Assembly: GCA_015061575.1 (NCBI GenBank)
Contig: SUWF01000024.1
Location: 1 to 48,047, forward strand
Length of the DNA: 48,047 bases
Reading direction: 5' to 3'
Source of the DNA: Lentisphaerota bacterium
GTDB taxonomy: Bacteria > Verrucomicrobiota > Lentisphaeria > Victivallales > Victivallaceae
Shown here: in pieces, positions 7,989 through 17,098 of the stretch
Layout: the number at the start of each line of letters is the position of its first letter
Position numbering within the stretch: the first letter of the stretch is position 1
The notes under the pieces: model-generated
The model's input: the letters and a program-made list of their open reading frames with translations, nothing else
The model's database searches: none
What the model was told of the DNA's origin: nothing
Program-made: the position numbers and the translations under genes

Positions 7989-10900
7989 TTATTTTTTGCG
8001 GGATACTCTTTCGCGGGCTTTTTGGAACAGCGTGTATAATGGCGGAATAAACGCTATCCCCAGCACCGTTGCAGTCAACATCCCCCAGAAAGTCGTCATA
8101 CCGATCACCCGGCGGCTTTCGGCCCCGGCTCCGGAGGCAAACAACAACGGCAATACGCCAAAAATAAAGCTCCATGCCGTCATCAGCACCGCCCGGTAAC
8201 GGTAATTGGCTCCGTTGAGTGCCGCTTGAACCACTGAACGGCCGGCGGCTCGTTCCTGCATGGAAAATTCCACCATCAAAATCGTACTCTTGGCGCACAA
8301 TCCGATCAACATGATCAACCCCAGCTGGGCGTAAATATCCAACAGCATATCCGTCAGCCATAATGCCGTGATCCCGCCCAGCGATGCAAACGCCACAGAT
8401 AAGATAACCGGCAGCGGCACCGTCCACGATTCATATTGCGCTACCAGAAAGAGATAGCCGAAGATCACCGCCAAAGTCATCAATATCACGATCCGGCCAT
8501 CGTTGTTGCGTTCCTGATAGCTCATGTCGGTCCAACCGACGGTGTAGTGACTGGGAAATTCCTTTTTAACGATCTCTTCGATCTTATCCATGATCCGTTC
8601 CGAAGAGGCTCCCGGCACCGGGATGACGGTGATCGCCGCCGACATATTCTGGTTGAAACGCTCGATCTTGCGCGCCCCCAGCATGATCCTGGGCGTAGTG
8701 AAGGCCGAAAGCGGAACCATATCGCCAGTGTTGTTCTGCACCATGGTTTCTTCCAGCGCATTCAAAGTTGAACGTTCATTGCCTTCCAGCTGGATCTTGA
8801 CCTTGAACGAGTAACCGTTCAAATTAAAATCGTTGACATACAAACTGGCAAAACTGCTCTGCATAAAGGTCATGATCCGGTCGGTGGGTATGCCGAGTGC
8901 TTCGGCTTTTTCGCGATCGACATCCATAAAAATCTGCGGTGTGCGGGCGTTGAAGCCGCTGAAAGCAAAGGCTGCTTCCGGCATTACCTGTTTGTTGTTG
9001 AGCATACCCAAAAGCTTGCCCATTTGCTGTTCAAACTGCTGCGGAGTTTCGCCCCCGGCGGTACGGAACGCAAAAGTCACCCCGCCGGTCACGCCCAAGC
9101 CCATGATTGCCGGCGGTTGGAAGGCCCGGACTTCAGCTTGCGCAATCGAAGTACCCATTTCCATAATCTTACCGCGGATGGCGTTGATGGAAAGATCCGG
9201 CGTAGTGCGTTTGCTCCAGTCATCCAGTGTGACAATGGCAAAACCCAGGTTTTCGCTGGCTCCAGACATGATCGAAAATCCGGCTACGGCAATAAGCTCC
9301 CGCACTCCATCGATTTTTTGTACCTTACTGCTGAACTCCTGCATGGCATTGATAGTTCGGGGCAGGGCGGCTCCGGGCGGCAGTTCCAGTTCACACATCA
9401 AAACGCCCTTGTCTTCATCCGGCAAAAATCCGCCCTTGAGATCGTTGGCCAAAAAGTAATTGGCCGCCAGTACGCCCAGCATCAGCACTGCCGCCAGCAG
9501 CAAACGCCGGATCATCACCCGGCTGAATACCAGAAAACCGGATTTGGAGGCATTGAGCGATACATCGAACCAGCGGAACAAAAAGAACTTCTTTTTGGCC
9601 GTTCCGGCCGGACGCAGGATCAATGCACACAAAGCGGGACTCAAGGTCAATGCGTTGAAGGCCGAAATGATCAACGCTATACACATCGTTACCGCAAACT
9701 GCATGTAGATCGTCCCCACAATACCGCCGTAAAAACCGATCGGCGCATAAATAGCTGCCGATACCAGCGTTGCTGCAATCACCGGCCCGGTGATCTGCTG
9801 CATACTTTTGCGGGTGGCTTCCCGGGGAGAAAGTTTTTCTTCCTCAATAATACGCATGGTGTTTTCCACTACCACAATAGCGTTGTCCACCAGCGAACCG
9901 ATCACCAGAATCAAACCGAACATGGTCAATACGTTGATCGAATAGCCCAATATGGTCATAAAAAAGAATGTACCCAGCAGCGATACCGGAATCGCCAGCG
10001 TCGGTACCAGTGTGGCCCGGTAATCCTGCAAAAAGACGTAGGTAATAATCACCACCAGCAGCAAGGTCATAACCAGCGTTATGGCGATTTCCCGGACGTT
10101 CACCATAATGTAGTGCGTCGGGTCATAGGAGAGATGGGCGGTCACGCCTTTAGGGAAACGGCTGCGCAGCTCATCTAAAGTTTGGTTGGCATTTTTGACC
10201 AGCTCGACTGCGTTGGCTCCGTCCTGCCGGTAAATGGCCAGCGCAATACAGCTTTGGCCGTTGAAAAAGCCTTCGTCAGTGTAGCGTTCAGCTCCCAACT
10301 CCAACCGGGCAATGTCGCCGAGTTTGATCTGTTCGCCGCGTTCGCCAGTGGCAATGATAATATTGGCAAATTCATCCGGAGTGCGCAAACGGCCGGTTAT
10401 ATCCAGCTTGAGCTGCAGATAATCGTTGGATTTTTCCGCTCCCAGACTGCCGGCGGCGGCCGGGATATTCTGACTGGAAAGTTTGCCCATTACCACTTCC
10501 GGAGTAAGTTTGAGCGCAGCCATCTTGATCGGATCCAGCCAGATACGCATACTGTAGTTGCGTTCGCCGAGGATTTCCACATAGCCCATCCCGGGCAAAC
10601 GGGCGAAGGTGTCTTTTACGTTCATACGCACATAGTTGGCCAGATCCAGCAGATCGAGTTCTTCGCCGTTGGTTCTGAATACATACACCCCGATCATATC
10701 GGTGGACTGCTTTTTTGTCGTCACCCCGATTTGCTTGACGGTTTCCGGCAGCTGAGCTTCGGCACGCTGGACGGCGTTCTGAACGTTGACCTGGGCAATA
10801 TCGGAATCGATCCCGGGCTTGAAAGTCAAAGTCAAGGTATAGTTGCCGTTGTTGTCGCTCTCGCTTTTGAAATAGAGCAGATCTTCAATGCCGTTGACCT

Positions 10901-11105
10901 GTTCTTCGATAACTCCGGCGACGGTTTCGGCAATTACCTGAGAAGTTGCTCCGGGATACATGGCGGTGACTTTTACCGTTGGAGGTGCGATTTCCGGATA
11001 TTCAGCTATCGGCAGCTGCCATAAACAAATCGCCCCTACCAATGCCGTCACAATGGATATGACAAAGGCAAACTTGGGGCGGTCAATAAAAAATGCTGCA
11101 AACAT
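7989..11105 (-). CDS. RND efflux pump, AcrB/HAE1 family
   Basis: A 1,038-residue inner-membrane pump with the length and duplicated layout of AcrB/MexB: TM1, a large periplasmic loop, TM2-6, TM7, a second loop, TM8-12. It starts MFAAFFIDRPKFAFVISI, typical of TM1. The TM4 proton-relay motif reads GSLVDNAIVVVEN, where AcrB has LVDDAIVVVEN, so the second Asp (Asp408 in E. coli) is Asn. The TM10 lysine is kept in GLCAKSTILMVEF. It would export drugs, bile salts or other amphiphiles with the adaptor encoded 3 nt upstream. No TolC-like channel gene is in the window. Family assignment is secure; substrate is not known. Confidence 0.95.
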   Translation of the reverse strand: MFAAFFIDRPKFAFVISIVTALVGAICLWQLPIAEYPEIAPPTVKVTAMYPGATSQVIAETVAGVIEEQVNGIEDLLYFKSESDNNGNYTLTLTFKPGIDSDIAQVNVQNAVQRAEAQLPETVKQIGVTTKKQSTDMIGVYVFRTNGEELDLLDLANYVRMNVKDTFARLPGMGYVEILGERNYSMRIWLDPIKMAALKLTPEVVMGKLSSQNIPAAAGSLGAEKSNDYLQLKLDITGRLRTPDEFANIIIATGERGEQIKLGDIARLELGAERYTDEGFFNGQSCIALAIYRQDGANAVELVKNANQTLDELRSRFPKGVTAHLSYDPTHYIMVNVREIAITLVMTLLLVVIITYVFLQDYRATLVPTLAIPVSLLGTFFFMTILGYSINVLTMFGLILVIGSLVDNAIVVVENTMRIIEEEKLSPREATRKSMQQITGPVIAATLVSAAIYAPIGFYGGIVGTIYMQFAVTMCIALIISAFNALTLSPALCALILRPAGTAKKKFFLFRWFDVSLNASKSGFLVFSRVMIRRLLLAAVLMLGVLAANYFLANDLKGGFLPDEDKGVLMCELELPPGAALPRTINAMQEFSSKVQKIDGVRELIAVAGFSIMSGASENLGFAIVTLDDWSKRTTPDLSINAIRGKIMEMGTSIAQAEVRAFQPPAIMGLGVTGGVTFAFRTAGGETPQQFEQQMGKLLGMLNNKQVMPEAAFAFSGFNARTPQIFMDVDREKAEALGIPTDRIMTFMQSSFASLYVNDFNLNGYSFKVKIQLEGNERSTLNALEETMVQNNTGDMVPLSAFTTPRIMLGARKIERFNQNMSAAITVIPVPGASSERIMDKIEEIVKKEFPSHYTVGWTDMSYQERNNDGRIVILMTLAVIFGYLFLVAQYESWTVPLPVILSVAFASLGGITALWLTDMLLDIYAQLGLIMLIGLCAKSTILMVEFSMQERAAGRSVVQAALNGANYRYRAVLMTAWSFIFGVLPLLFASGAGAESRRVIGMTTFWGMLTATVLGIAFIPPLYTLFQKARERVSRKK

Positions 11106-11108
11106 GAC

Positions 11109-12236
11109 TTATTTCCCCGCAGTAAATACTTTTTTGGCATCCACCGGCACCACCGGTGTGTTGGGACGGATCTTGTGCGTGCCGTCAACCACGACAGTTT
11201 CGCCATTCTTCACCCCGTCCAGAATCAGGAGCCGGCCGGCAACGGTATCGCCGATTTTGACTTTCCGGCGGCTGGGTATGTTATTTTTATTATCCAGCAC
11301 CCAAACAAAACAGCTGTCGTTTTCCATGACCACGGCGGAAGGCAGCACGCTGGGCGTCTTGCTGCGATTGTCTTCGGCTGTCAGCAGCACGGTCACAAAG
11401 CTGCCCGGCAGCAGTTCAAATTTTGTATTGGGAAAGGTCGCCCACATGGTGATGGTGTTGCTTTTGGCGTTGATTTTGTTATCTACCAAAGTTATGCGGG
11501 CAGTTTCGGACGCAATCTTGCCGTCAGCCAGCATGGCTTTTACCCGGGCAACGGCTGCAATATTGTTGACGCCGCCAAAATCCCGCCGCAAAACTTTTTC
11601 GCTGATGCTGAATTTTACATAGATCGGTGCCAGCTGCTGAATATCTGCCATGGCCCCGCTTTGCGGCGTGATCAAGTTGCCGACCGAAGCAATGCTTTTG
11701 CCGATACGGCCGTTGATCGGACTGACGATCTTCGTGTACGAAAGGGTGTTGCGGGCATCGGTCAGCGATGCTTCCAGCCGTTTGATATTGGCTTTGGCCA
11801 CGTTGATTTCCATCAACGCCTGCTCATGGGCGGCGGTGGATACAACGTTGCTTTTGAGCAGTTTGTATTTACGGGCGTATTCAGTAGTGGCAAATTCCAA
11901 CGTGGCTTTCTGCGCTTCCAGTTGAGCTTCCAGAGCCTGCACTGCGGCCTGGTAGGTGGTATCTTCCAACTCATAAAGCAGCTGACCGGCTTTGACGAGC
12001 GAACCTTCAGTAAAATTGACTTTGCGCAGTTCGCCGGTGATCCGGGGCATGATGTTGACACTGTTGATGGCTTCGACTGATCCCACATAGCGGCGAACGG
12101 CCCGGCTGGCGGCCGGAGAAGCCTTTTCCACCACCACGCTGGGCAGCGCCTGCCGGGGATTTTCCGAAGCAGTTGATATTGCAATACTTTGACTTAAAAC
12201 CAAACTGGACACAGCCAATTTTATAAATGTTTTCAC
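11109..12236 (-). CDS. RND periplasmic adaptor (membrane fusion protein)
   Basis: A 375-residue AcrA/MexA-type adaptor. It has an N-terminal signal peptide (about residues 1-23), a biotinyl-lipoyl half motif (VNIMPRITGELRKVNFTEGSLVKAGQLLYELE), an alpha-helical hairpin rich in Ala, Gln and Glu (about 85-150), the second lipoyl half (IVSPINGRIGKSIASVGNLI), then beta-barrel and membrane-proximal domains. No lipobox Cys is evident. The start is GTG at 12236, preceded by AAGGAGG; the overlapping ATGATG is out of frame and hits TGA. It forms an operon with the pump downstream. Confidence 0.93.
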   Translation of the reverse strand: MKTFIKLAVSSLVLSQSIAISTASENPRQALPSVVVEKASPAASRAVRRYVGSVEAINSVNIMPRITGELRKVNFTEGSLVKAGQLLYELEDTTYQAAVQALEAQLEAQKATLEFATTEYARKYKLLKSNVVSTAAHEQALMEINVAKANIKRLEASLTDARNTLSYTKIVSPINGRIGKSIASVGNLITPQSGAMADIQQLAPIYVKFSISEKVLRRDFGGVNNIAAVARVKAMLADGKIASETARITLVDNKINAKSNTITMWATFPNTKFELLPGSFVTVLLTAEDNRSKTPSVLPSAVVMENDSCFVWVLDNKNNIPSRRKVKIGDTVAGRLLILDGVKNGETVVVDGTHKIRPNTPVVPVDAKKVFTAGK

Positions 12237-12275
12237 ATCATCCTCCTTATGCTTTTTTAGTGTGAATATCTTATT

Positions 12276-12304
12276 AATATAGCACAGAAATACATGATTG
12301 TCAA
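12276..12304 (-). promoter_or_regulatory. Promoter of the RND operon
   Basis: TTGACA (12299-12304, minus strand) and TATATT (12276-12281) with exactly 17 bp between them. This is near-perfect for the housekeeping sigma factor and lies about 40 bp upstream of the GTG start. Confidence 0.8.
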
Positions 12305-12335
12305 GTATTTATATATATGCAACAAGCCGTGATAA

Positions 12336-12372
12336 AGTTGTAACTCACGCAAAAATGAGTATAGTTACAACT
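12336..12372. promoter_or_regulatory. 10-bp inverted repeat upstream of the RND promoter
   Basis: AGTTGTAACT (12336-12345) and AGTTACAACT (12363-12372) are perfect inverted arms separated by 17 bp, about 32 bp upstream of the -35 box. It could be an operator for a dimeric regulator (no regulator gene is adjacent) or a hairpin; an A-run follows it on the plus strand. Confidence 0.4.
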
Positions 12373-12490
12373 AAAAAAAAATTTTATTTATTACTTTTTA
12401 CAGACTTGTATTTTGGTGGGTTTTGATGGGTTATTTCAGCAGATTTTTAATTTTATATACGATCTGGAACGCTGCGGGTATTTTTAACGG

Positions 12491-12530
12491 TAAAAAAACG
12501 CTGCGGCATAATATAAACTGCTTGCAGCGT
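12491..12530 (-). terminator. Rho-independent terminator after dnaG
   Basis: The stem ACGCTGC (12498-12504) against GCAGCGT (12524-12530) is followed by seven T residues on the minus strand, 23 nt past the dnaG stop. The remainder of the 317-bp gap 12237-12553 holds the RND promoter and the dyad; no gene is visible. Confidence 0.8.
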
Positions 12531-12553
12531 CATTTTTGTTTGGCAATTACTGC

Positions 12554-14359
12554 TCAATCACGAAGTTTTTTCAACTCTTCCAAGATCTCCAGCTGGCGGA
12601 TCGTGTTGCCGGTTTCTTTTAATTCATAAAGCAATTCCTGCCGCTTACGTTTCTGATATTCCTTTTTCAGCTCCATCGGGCAATCCTGCAATATTTGCGC
12701 ACATTGTTCCGGCGTCAAAGCTACATCCCGGATCAACATTTTCAGCACTTCCGGATTTTGGGACAATTCAGCTGGTAAATGCTCCAGCAGTTCCGAGCCG
12801 TTGAACCATTCTCCGTTCAGGGCCATATTCAACAGCTCTTTGATCACTGCTGCAGTTGGTGCGTCGCTCAAAAGCGATTCATCCAGCACTTCGGCGATCT
12901 GCCGCGGCCCATCAGCGGAATGGATGGCCAACAGCAGCAGCGAAGCTTCCGCATGGCGGATATTTTCCGGACGCATATCATTATATTGCACAGCTGGAGC
13001 AGCACTTGGAGTTGAAGTTGGCTCGCCATTAAACGCCGGCACGGCATTACGTTTGACCAGCCGGTAAAAGTTGAACAATTTTTCCACCGGCAAACGGAGC
13101 CGGGCCGCAACTTCAGCAAAATACAACTCCCGCAATATCGGGTTGCTGACCGTGCTGAGCAAGCGAACCGCCTGTTCTGCAGCAGCAGTTTTGCCGTGCG
13201 GTGTATTCAAATCCAGCGTGCGGGATAAACCGTTGATAATAATATCGGTCAGCGGCAAAGCGTGTTCCAATGCCTGCTGCAGTTTTTCCGGACCTTGAGT
13301 ACGCAGTATTTCGTCCGGATCTTTGCCGTCGGCAAACGAAATGGCTTTGATTTCAAAATTCATCGGCAGCAGAAATTCCAGCACCCGCAGTGTGCCTTGC
13401 TGCCCGGCAGCATCGGAGTCAAAACATAAATAGAGTTTATCGGTGTAGCGCTTGAGCAATTCCGCCTGTTCCGCCCGGAACGCCAACCCCTGCGGCGCAA
13501 CCGCCATATCCAAGCCCGCCCGGTGCAATGCAATGGTATCGAGCTGACCTTCGCATACGATTGCAAACTTATTACGCCGGATCGATTCCCGGGCCTGCGC
13601 CAGACCATAAAGGATGTGTCCTTTGTGAAAAATCGCCGTTTCCGGACTGTTTACATACTTTGGCGCATTATCATCTTTGACAATGATCCGGGCACTGAAG
13701 CCGATGATACGGTTATTTTCGTCGGTGATCGAAAAAACCAGCCGGTTGCGAAAACGGTCGTAACAGCCGCCGCCGGAACGCTCCACAGCGATTCCGGAAG
13801 CGATGATCTCTTCCATGGTAAAGCCCTGACTTTTCAGGAAATTTATTCCACAGTCCCAACTGTCGGGGGCAGCGCCGATCATAAATTTGGCCGCATATTC
13901 ATCGGGGATCTGGCGGGTCGCAAAGTATTGCGCCACCGGGGAGGCGGGATTTTTCAGCAGTTCATTCCGGTAAAAATCCGCCAGAACTTTGTGCAAATCA
14001 TACAAGCGGCCTTCCAGCGAACGCTTCCGGCGATAGGCTTGTTCTTCTTCCGGCGATATATCCTGCGGGATCACCACACCCGCCCGCTGCGCCAGATGCT
14101 GCATGGCTTCAACATAATCCAGATTCAGATATTCCCGCACAAAAGTTACCACATTACCGCCTTTCTGACAGCCAAAACAATAGTAAAGCTGTTTGTTTTC
14201 GCTGACATTGAATGACGGTGTCTTTTCTTTATGAAAAGGGCAACAGGCTTTCCAACTCCCCGGGCCGGCTTTTTTCAGCGGCACGAAGGAGTTGATCACC
14301 TCTACGATGTTGCTGCGCTGCACGATTTCTTCAGCGACAGTTTCCGGAATCATGGGCAT
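12554..14359 (-). CDS. dnaG: DNA primase DnaG
   Basis: A 601-residue primase that makes RNA primers at the replication fork. The CHC2 zinc-binding domain is at the N terminus (Cys40, His43, Cys61, Cys64 in CCPFHKEKTPSF...YYCFGCQKGG). The catalytic core and TOPRIM domain include the Glu of VCEGQLDTIALH and the metal site CFDSDAAGQQG. The C-terminal part (about residues 430-601) should bind the replicative helicase and is poorly conserved as usual. It is last in the run panD, small exported protein, dciA-like, nagB, dnaG, 34 nt after nagB. The usual rpsU-dnaG-rpoD arrangement is absent here. Confidence 0.96.
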   Translation of the reverse strand: MPMIPETVAEEIVQRSNIVEVINSFVPLKKAGPGSWKACCPFHKEKTPSFNVSENKQLYYCFGCQKGGNVVTFVREYLNLDYVEAMQHLAQRAGVVIPQDISPEEEQAYRRKRSLEGRLYDLHKVLADFYRNELLKNPASPVAQYFATRQIPDEYAAKFMIGAAPDSWDCGINFLKSQGFTMEEIIASGIAVERSGGGCYDRFRNRLVFSITDENNRIIGFSARIIVKDDNAPKYVNSPETAIFHKGHILYGLAQARESIRRNKFAIVCEGQLDTIALHRAGLDMAVAPQGLAFRAEQAELLKRYTDKLYLCFDSDAAGQQGTLRVLEFLLPMNFEIKAISFADGKDPDEILRTQGPEKLQQALEHALPLTDIIINGLSRTLDLNTPHGKTAAAEQAVRLLSTVSNPILRELYFAEVAARLRLPVEKLFNFYRLVKRNAVPAFNGEPTSTPSAAPAVQYNDMRPENIRHAEASLLLLAIHSADGPRQIAEVLDESLLSDAPTAAVIKELLNMALNGEWFNGSELLEHLPAELSQNPEVLKMLIRDVALTPEQCAQILQDCPMELKKEYQKRKRQELLYELKETGNTIRQLEILEELKKLRD

Positions 14360-14393
14360 ATATATGTTTACCGATCAAAGTTACTTAAAATAC

Positions 14394-15179
14394 TCAACGA
14401 TACTTTTCCCATTCCGGAGCATGGTTGAAATTCCAATAGTAATACTCTTTGCCCTGCAGTTTGGACGCCGCAGCTTCGTCCACGATCACCGTAACGTTGT
14501 TATGAAACTGGATAGCGGAAGCTGTCACCATGCTGGAAACCGGTCCTTCCACGGCTTTGGCCAGAATATCGGCTTTGCGTTCGCCCGTAACCAGCATGAC
14601 CAGCTTGCGGGCATCCAGAATAGTACCGACTCCCATGGTAAACGCCCGCAGCGGCATACTTTCCGGCGGATCAAAATAGATGCTGTTCTGACGGAAGGTC
14701 GCAGGTGTCAGAGATTTATCCCTCGTGCGCGATGCCAGCGACGAAAGCGGCTCATTAAAGCCGATATGGCCATCCTGACCGATCCCCAGCAGCTGCAGAT
14801 CCACGCCGCCGGCAGCTTTGATCGCAGCTTCGTAGCGGGCGCCTTCGCCTTTGATGTCATCGGTCATACCGTTGGGCAAATGGGTGTTGGCCATTTTTAT
14901 ATTGATATTGTTGAACAGATGTTTGTTCATGTAGTAACGGTAGGAATTTTTATCATCCGCCGGCAACCCGATATATTCATCAAGATTAAAGGTTTTGGCG
15001 GTCGAAAAATCCAAACCTTCTTCCCGGTGCAGCCGGGTCAACTCGGCGTAAACAGCTTCCATCGTTGCTCCAGTAGCCAGACCAAAGACCATTTCGGGGT
15101 TTTTGCGCAGATCATCAGCCAGAATTGCTGCGGTCAGTCTGACTGCATCGGCTTCAGTTGGACGAATAACAACTTCCAT
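14394..15179 (-). CDS. nagB: Glucosamine-6-phosphate deaminase NagB
   Basis: A 261-residue cytoplasmic enzyme, full length for NagB. It converts glucosamine-6-phosphate to fructose-6-phosphate and ammonia. Visible family motifs are GLATGATMEAVYAEL (phosphate loop), KTFNLDEYIGL (catalytic Asp) and LLGIGQDGHIGFNEP (catalytic His). The C-terminal allosteric region is near the E. coli length. Upstream is the dciA-like gene (62 nt) and downstream dnaG (34 nt). No nagA or NagC-type regulator is nearby, so it is probably part of general amino-sugar metabolism. Confidence 0.95.
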   Translation of the reverse strand: MEVVIRPTEADAVRLTAAILADDLRKNPEMVFGLATGATMEAVYAELTRLHREEGLDFSTAKTFNLDEYIGLPADDKNSYRYYMNKHLFNNINIKMANTHLPNGMTDDIKGEGARYEAAIKAAGGVDLQLLGIGQDGHIGFNEPLSSLASRTRDKSLTPATFRQNSIYFDPPESMPLRAFTMGVGTILDARKLVMLVTGERKADILAKAVEGPVSSMVTASAIQFHNNVTVIVDEAAASKLQGKEYYYWNFNHAPEWEKYR

Positions 15180-15241
15180 AATAGTTTCCCATCTTTTAGT
15201 TTTGCCGGGATTTTTTTTCCGGCTTTAATACATCATTTGCG

Positions 15242-15682
15242 TTATCTTGGAGTTTGCCCGGCCGGAACAAATATCACCTTTTCGGCCTCCAAGTCCGGAA
15301 ATGCATTTTTCAATATATCATACCATTGCTGCGCTGTATCCGGCTTGCGGAGCTGGATCAAAAAAGCCGGATGCGAAACTTCCACGATCACCGCTTGATC
15401 TCTGATCGCCGCCAGACGGCAAAAGCGGTTCAGCGGCGGTCCGATAAGTTTATCCCAATTTTCATTGATCTGCACGGTAAGCAATGCGGAGCTGCTCAAG
15501 CGGCTTTGCATCAGTTTATCCAGCGACTTGCTGATTTTTTGCGGTTCGTCAGTCCGGCAGGTTATTTCGACTGCTGCATAAGCATTGCCGTACCACTCCC
15601 GGAGCATATCTTCCAGCTCGCGGCGCTTGCTGTTTTCTTTGTACTTGGGGTCATAAAATTCGCTGTGATGCCGGTACGCCAT
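15242..15682 (-). CDS. DUF721/DciA-like protein
   Basis: A 146-residue protein. Residues about 50-140 match the DUF721/DciA pattern: ISKSLDKLMQ, then a tryptophan-containing segment NENWDKLIGPPLNRFCRL, then AVIVEVSHPAFLIQLRK and a C-terminal helix. DciA proteins load the replicative helicase in bacteria that lack DnaC or DnaI. The first 45 residues are charged and specific to this lineage. Its presence in the same transcription direction two genes upstream of dnaG fits a replication role. The family call is by motif reading. Confidence 0.7.
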   Translation of the reverse strand: MAYRHHSEFYDPKYKENSKRRELEDMLREWYGNAYAAVEITCRTDEPQKISKSLDKLMQSRLSSSALLTVQINENWDKLIGPPLNRFCRLAAIRDQAVIVEVSHPAFLIQLRKPDTAQQWYDILKNAFPDLEAEKVIFVPAGQTPR

Positions 15683-15700
15683 AACTCTGCACCATGCTTG

Positions 15701-16072
15701 TCAAATATTTACACCGCACAATGAAAAAGGCAGCGCCAATACATTCAACACCATCTTGCCGGGAGCGATCGCACCTTTGCCGATATTTTTGATCCCGGAA
15801 CTCATAAATCCGAATGGGGCTCCGGCTGTAACTTGCACCAGCCCCAGCGGCAGATAGAGTATTTCCAAAACATTGCCGCCGATCTGCACCATCTTTTTGC
15901 CGCCATACTTGGCTCCTTTGACCAGACGCGGTTCGGCGGCTTCATAAACTTTTAAAGCCACCGGGGCCAGCAGCACCATCGTTACCGGCTCAAAAGCCTG
16001 AACTTTAGGTGCCGCAGTACCGGGCAGTATCAACATGCTTGATAAAAGCAATATTTGCAACAGTTTTTTCAA
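15701..16072 (-). CDS. Small exported protein of unknown function
   Basis: A 123-residue protein if translation starts at TTG 16072. AGGAAG lies 7 nt upstream of it, and the product then begins MKKLLQILLLSSMLIL, a typical signal peptide with likely cleavage near TAAPKVQA. An upstream in-frame ATG at 16135 would put the signal sequence 21 residues inside the protein and is less likely. The mature part is rich in Gly and hydrophobic residues, with two hydrophobic stretches (NVLEILYLPLGLVQV and KMVLNVLALPFSL). It may be an envelope or membrane-associated protein. I do not recognise a family. It is 18 nt upstream of the dciA-like gene. Confidence 0.6.
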   Translation of the reverse strand: MKKLLQILLLSSMLILPGTAAPKVQAFEPVTMVLLAPVALKVYEAAEPRLVKGAKYGGKKMVQIGGNVLEILYLPLGLVQVTAGAPFGFMSSGIKNIGKGAIAPGKMVLNVLALPFSLCGVNI

Positions 16073-16151
16073 ATCGACTCTTCCTGAATAAAAACATCTG
16101 TTTGTGCAATATAGCGCAAAAAACATCAAATGCAAATATATTCAAAGATTT

Positions 16152-16520
16152 TTATTTGCGGCGCCCTTTGCGTTCAACGATGTCGTTGCTGCTGTTCAAC
16201 ACCACAATGGTCGGCTCGTAGGTCAAAGCTTCACTGCTGTCCAGCACCGAAAATGCCATGATCGTTATAACATCGCCAACACTGCCTTTGTGGGCGGCCG
16301 GGCCATTGAGGCAAAATACTTTGCTGCCGCTCCGGCCGGGAATGGCGTAAGTTTCCAGCCGTTCACCGTTGTTGCGGTTGACAACCAGAATTTTTTCATA
16401 GGGCAGGATACCCGCAGCTTCCAGAATTTGCGGGTCGATTTCAAGAGAGCCTTCATAGTCCAGTTCGCAAGCGGTGATCCGGGCCAGATGGATCTTGCCG
16501 GTAAGCATGATTTTTTGCAT
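16152..16520 (-). CDS. panD: Aspartate 1-decarboxylase PanD
   Basis: A 122-residue pyruvoyl enzyme precursor that makes beta-alanine from aspartate for pantothenate and CoA synthesis. It self-cleaves at Gly24-Ser25 (YEGS), and Ser25 becomes the pyruvoyl group; the residue numbering matches the family exactly. Other family motifs are MLTGKIHLARIT, YEKILVVNRNNGERLETYAI and CLNGPAAHKGSVGD. It is first in the minus-strand run leading to dnaG and divergent from the small membrane protein at 16727. No panB or panC is present here. Confidence 0.95.
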   Translation of the reverse strand: MQKIMLTGKIHLARITACELDYEGSLEIDPQILEAAGILPYEKILVVNRNNGERLETYAIPGRSGSKVFCLNGPAAHKGSVGDVITIMAFSVLDSSEALTYEPTIVVLNSSNDIVERKGRRK

Positions 16521-16614
16521 TTTTTGTATAATCCTGTGGTTATATAGTTATGTTTTTAAAGTTTTTTGTATTTGATTAATATAATCCAGTTTTAAAAAAA
16601 ATGCTAATTCAAGG

Positions 16615-16643
16615 TTGCATTTTTTGAAAGTTTGCTTTATATT
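16615..16643 (+). promoter_or_regulatory. Promoter of the 16727 gene and tyrA
   Basis: TTGCAT (16615-16620) and TATATT (16638-16643) with a 17-bp spacer, about 84 bp upstream of the ATG at 16727. Confidence 0.55.
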
Positions 16644-16726
16644 ATATTTAAAGTTTTTACGGAGTTAAACACAAAAAATATAATTGCGTTTACTCGAATC
16701 AATTCTAAGTCAAGGTTTTGTAGTTC

Positions 16727-17098
16727 ATGGAAAATCTGTTTATTTGGAATGCTCTTGCATTGGGTTATTTGCCGGGCTTGATTTTGGGAACGGCTATCTG
16801 GAGCGTTGCCCGACGTTCCAATCCCATGCCGCTTTTTCGGGCTGACCTGCTTGCGTTGGCGGTTCCGCTGGTGGTTTGGGCAATCATGTATAATTGGAAT
16901 TGGACTCTGGCCGTTGCCAAACATAATGGGGCAGTGGAACTTATGCTGCTTGGGTGGATTTGGTCACTGGCGTTTGTTGCCCGGTTGCTGATCCCCCGTT
17001 TTACCCACAAGCTGCGCAATCGGTTGGCGGCGATCCATGTTGGCAGTATAACGCTGCTGGCGGCGATTTTGCTTGCGCTGTTCTTTCAATGGAGCTGA
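16727..17098 (+). CDS. Small integral membrane protein
   Basis: A 123-residue protein with about four predicted membrane spans (residues about 5-25, 43-60, 70-88, 104-121) separated by short basic loops (VARRSNP; RFTHKLRNR). I recognise no family or functional motif. Its stop codon overlaps the start region of tyrA by 10 nt, so the two are translationally coupled, which suggests the pair is conserved. An AAGG is present upstream with long spacing. Confidence 0.65.
   Translation: MENLFIWNALALGYLPGLILGTAIWSVARRSNPMPLFRADLLALAVPLVVWAIMYNWNWTLAVAKHNGAVELMLLGWIWSLAFVARLLIPRFTHKLRNRLAAIHVGSITLLAAILLALFFQWS

Noticed and set aside
9024-10178. 384-codon plus-strand reading frame
   Set aside because: It lies entirely within the RND pump gene on the other strand, is rich in His/Gln/Arg, has no family motif or ribosome binding site, and is a mirror of the real coding frame.
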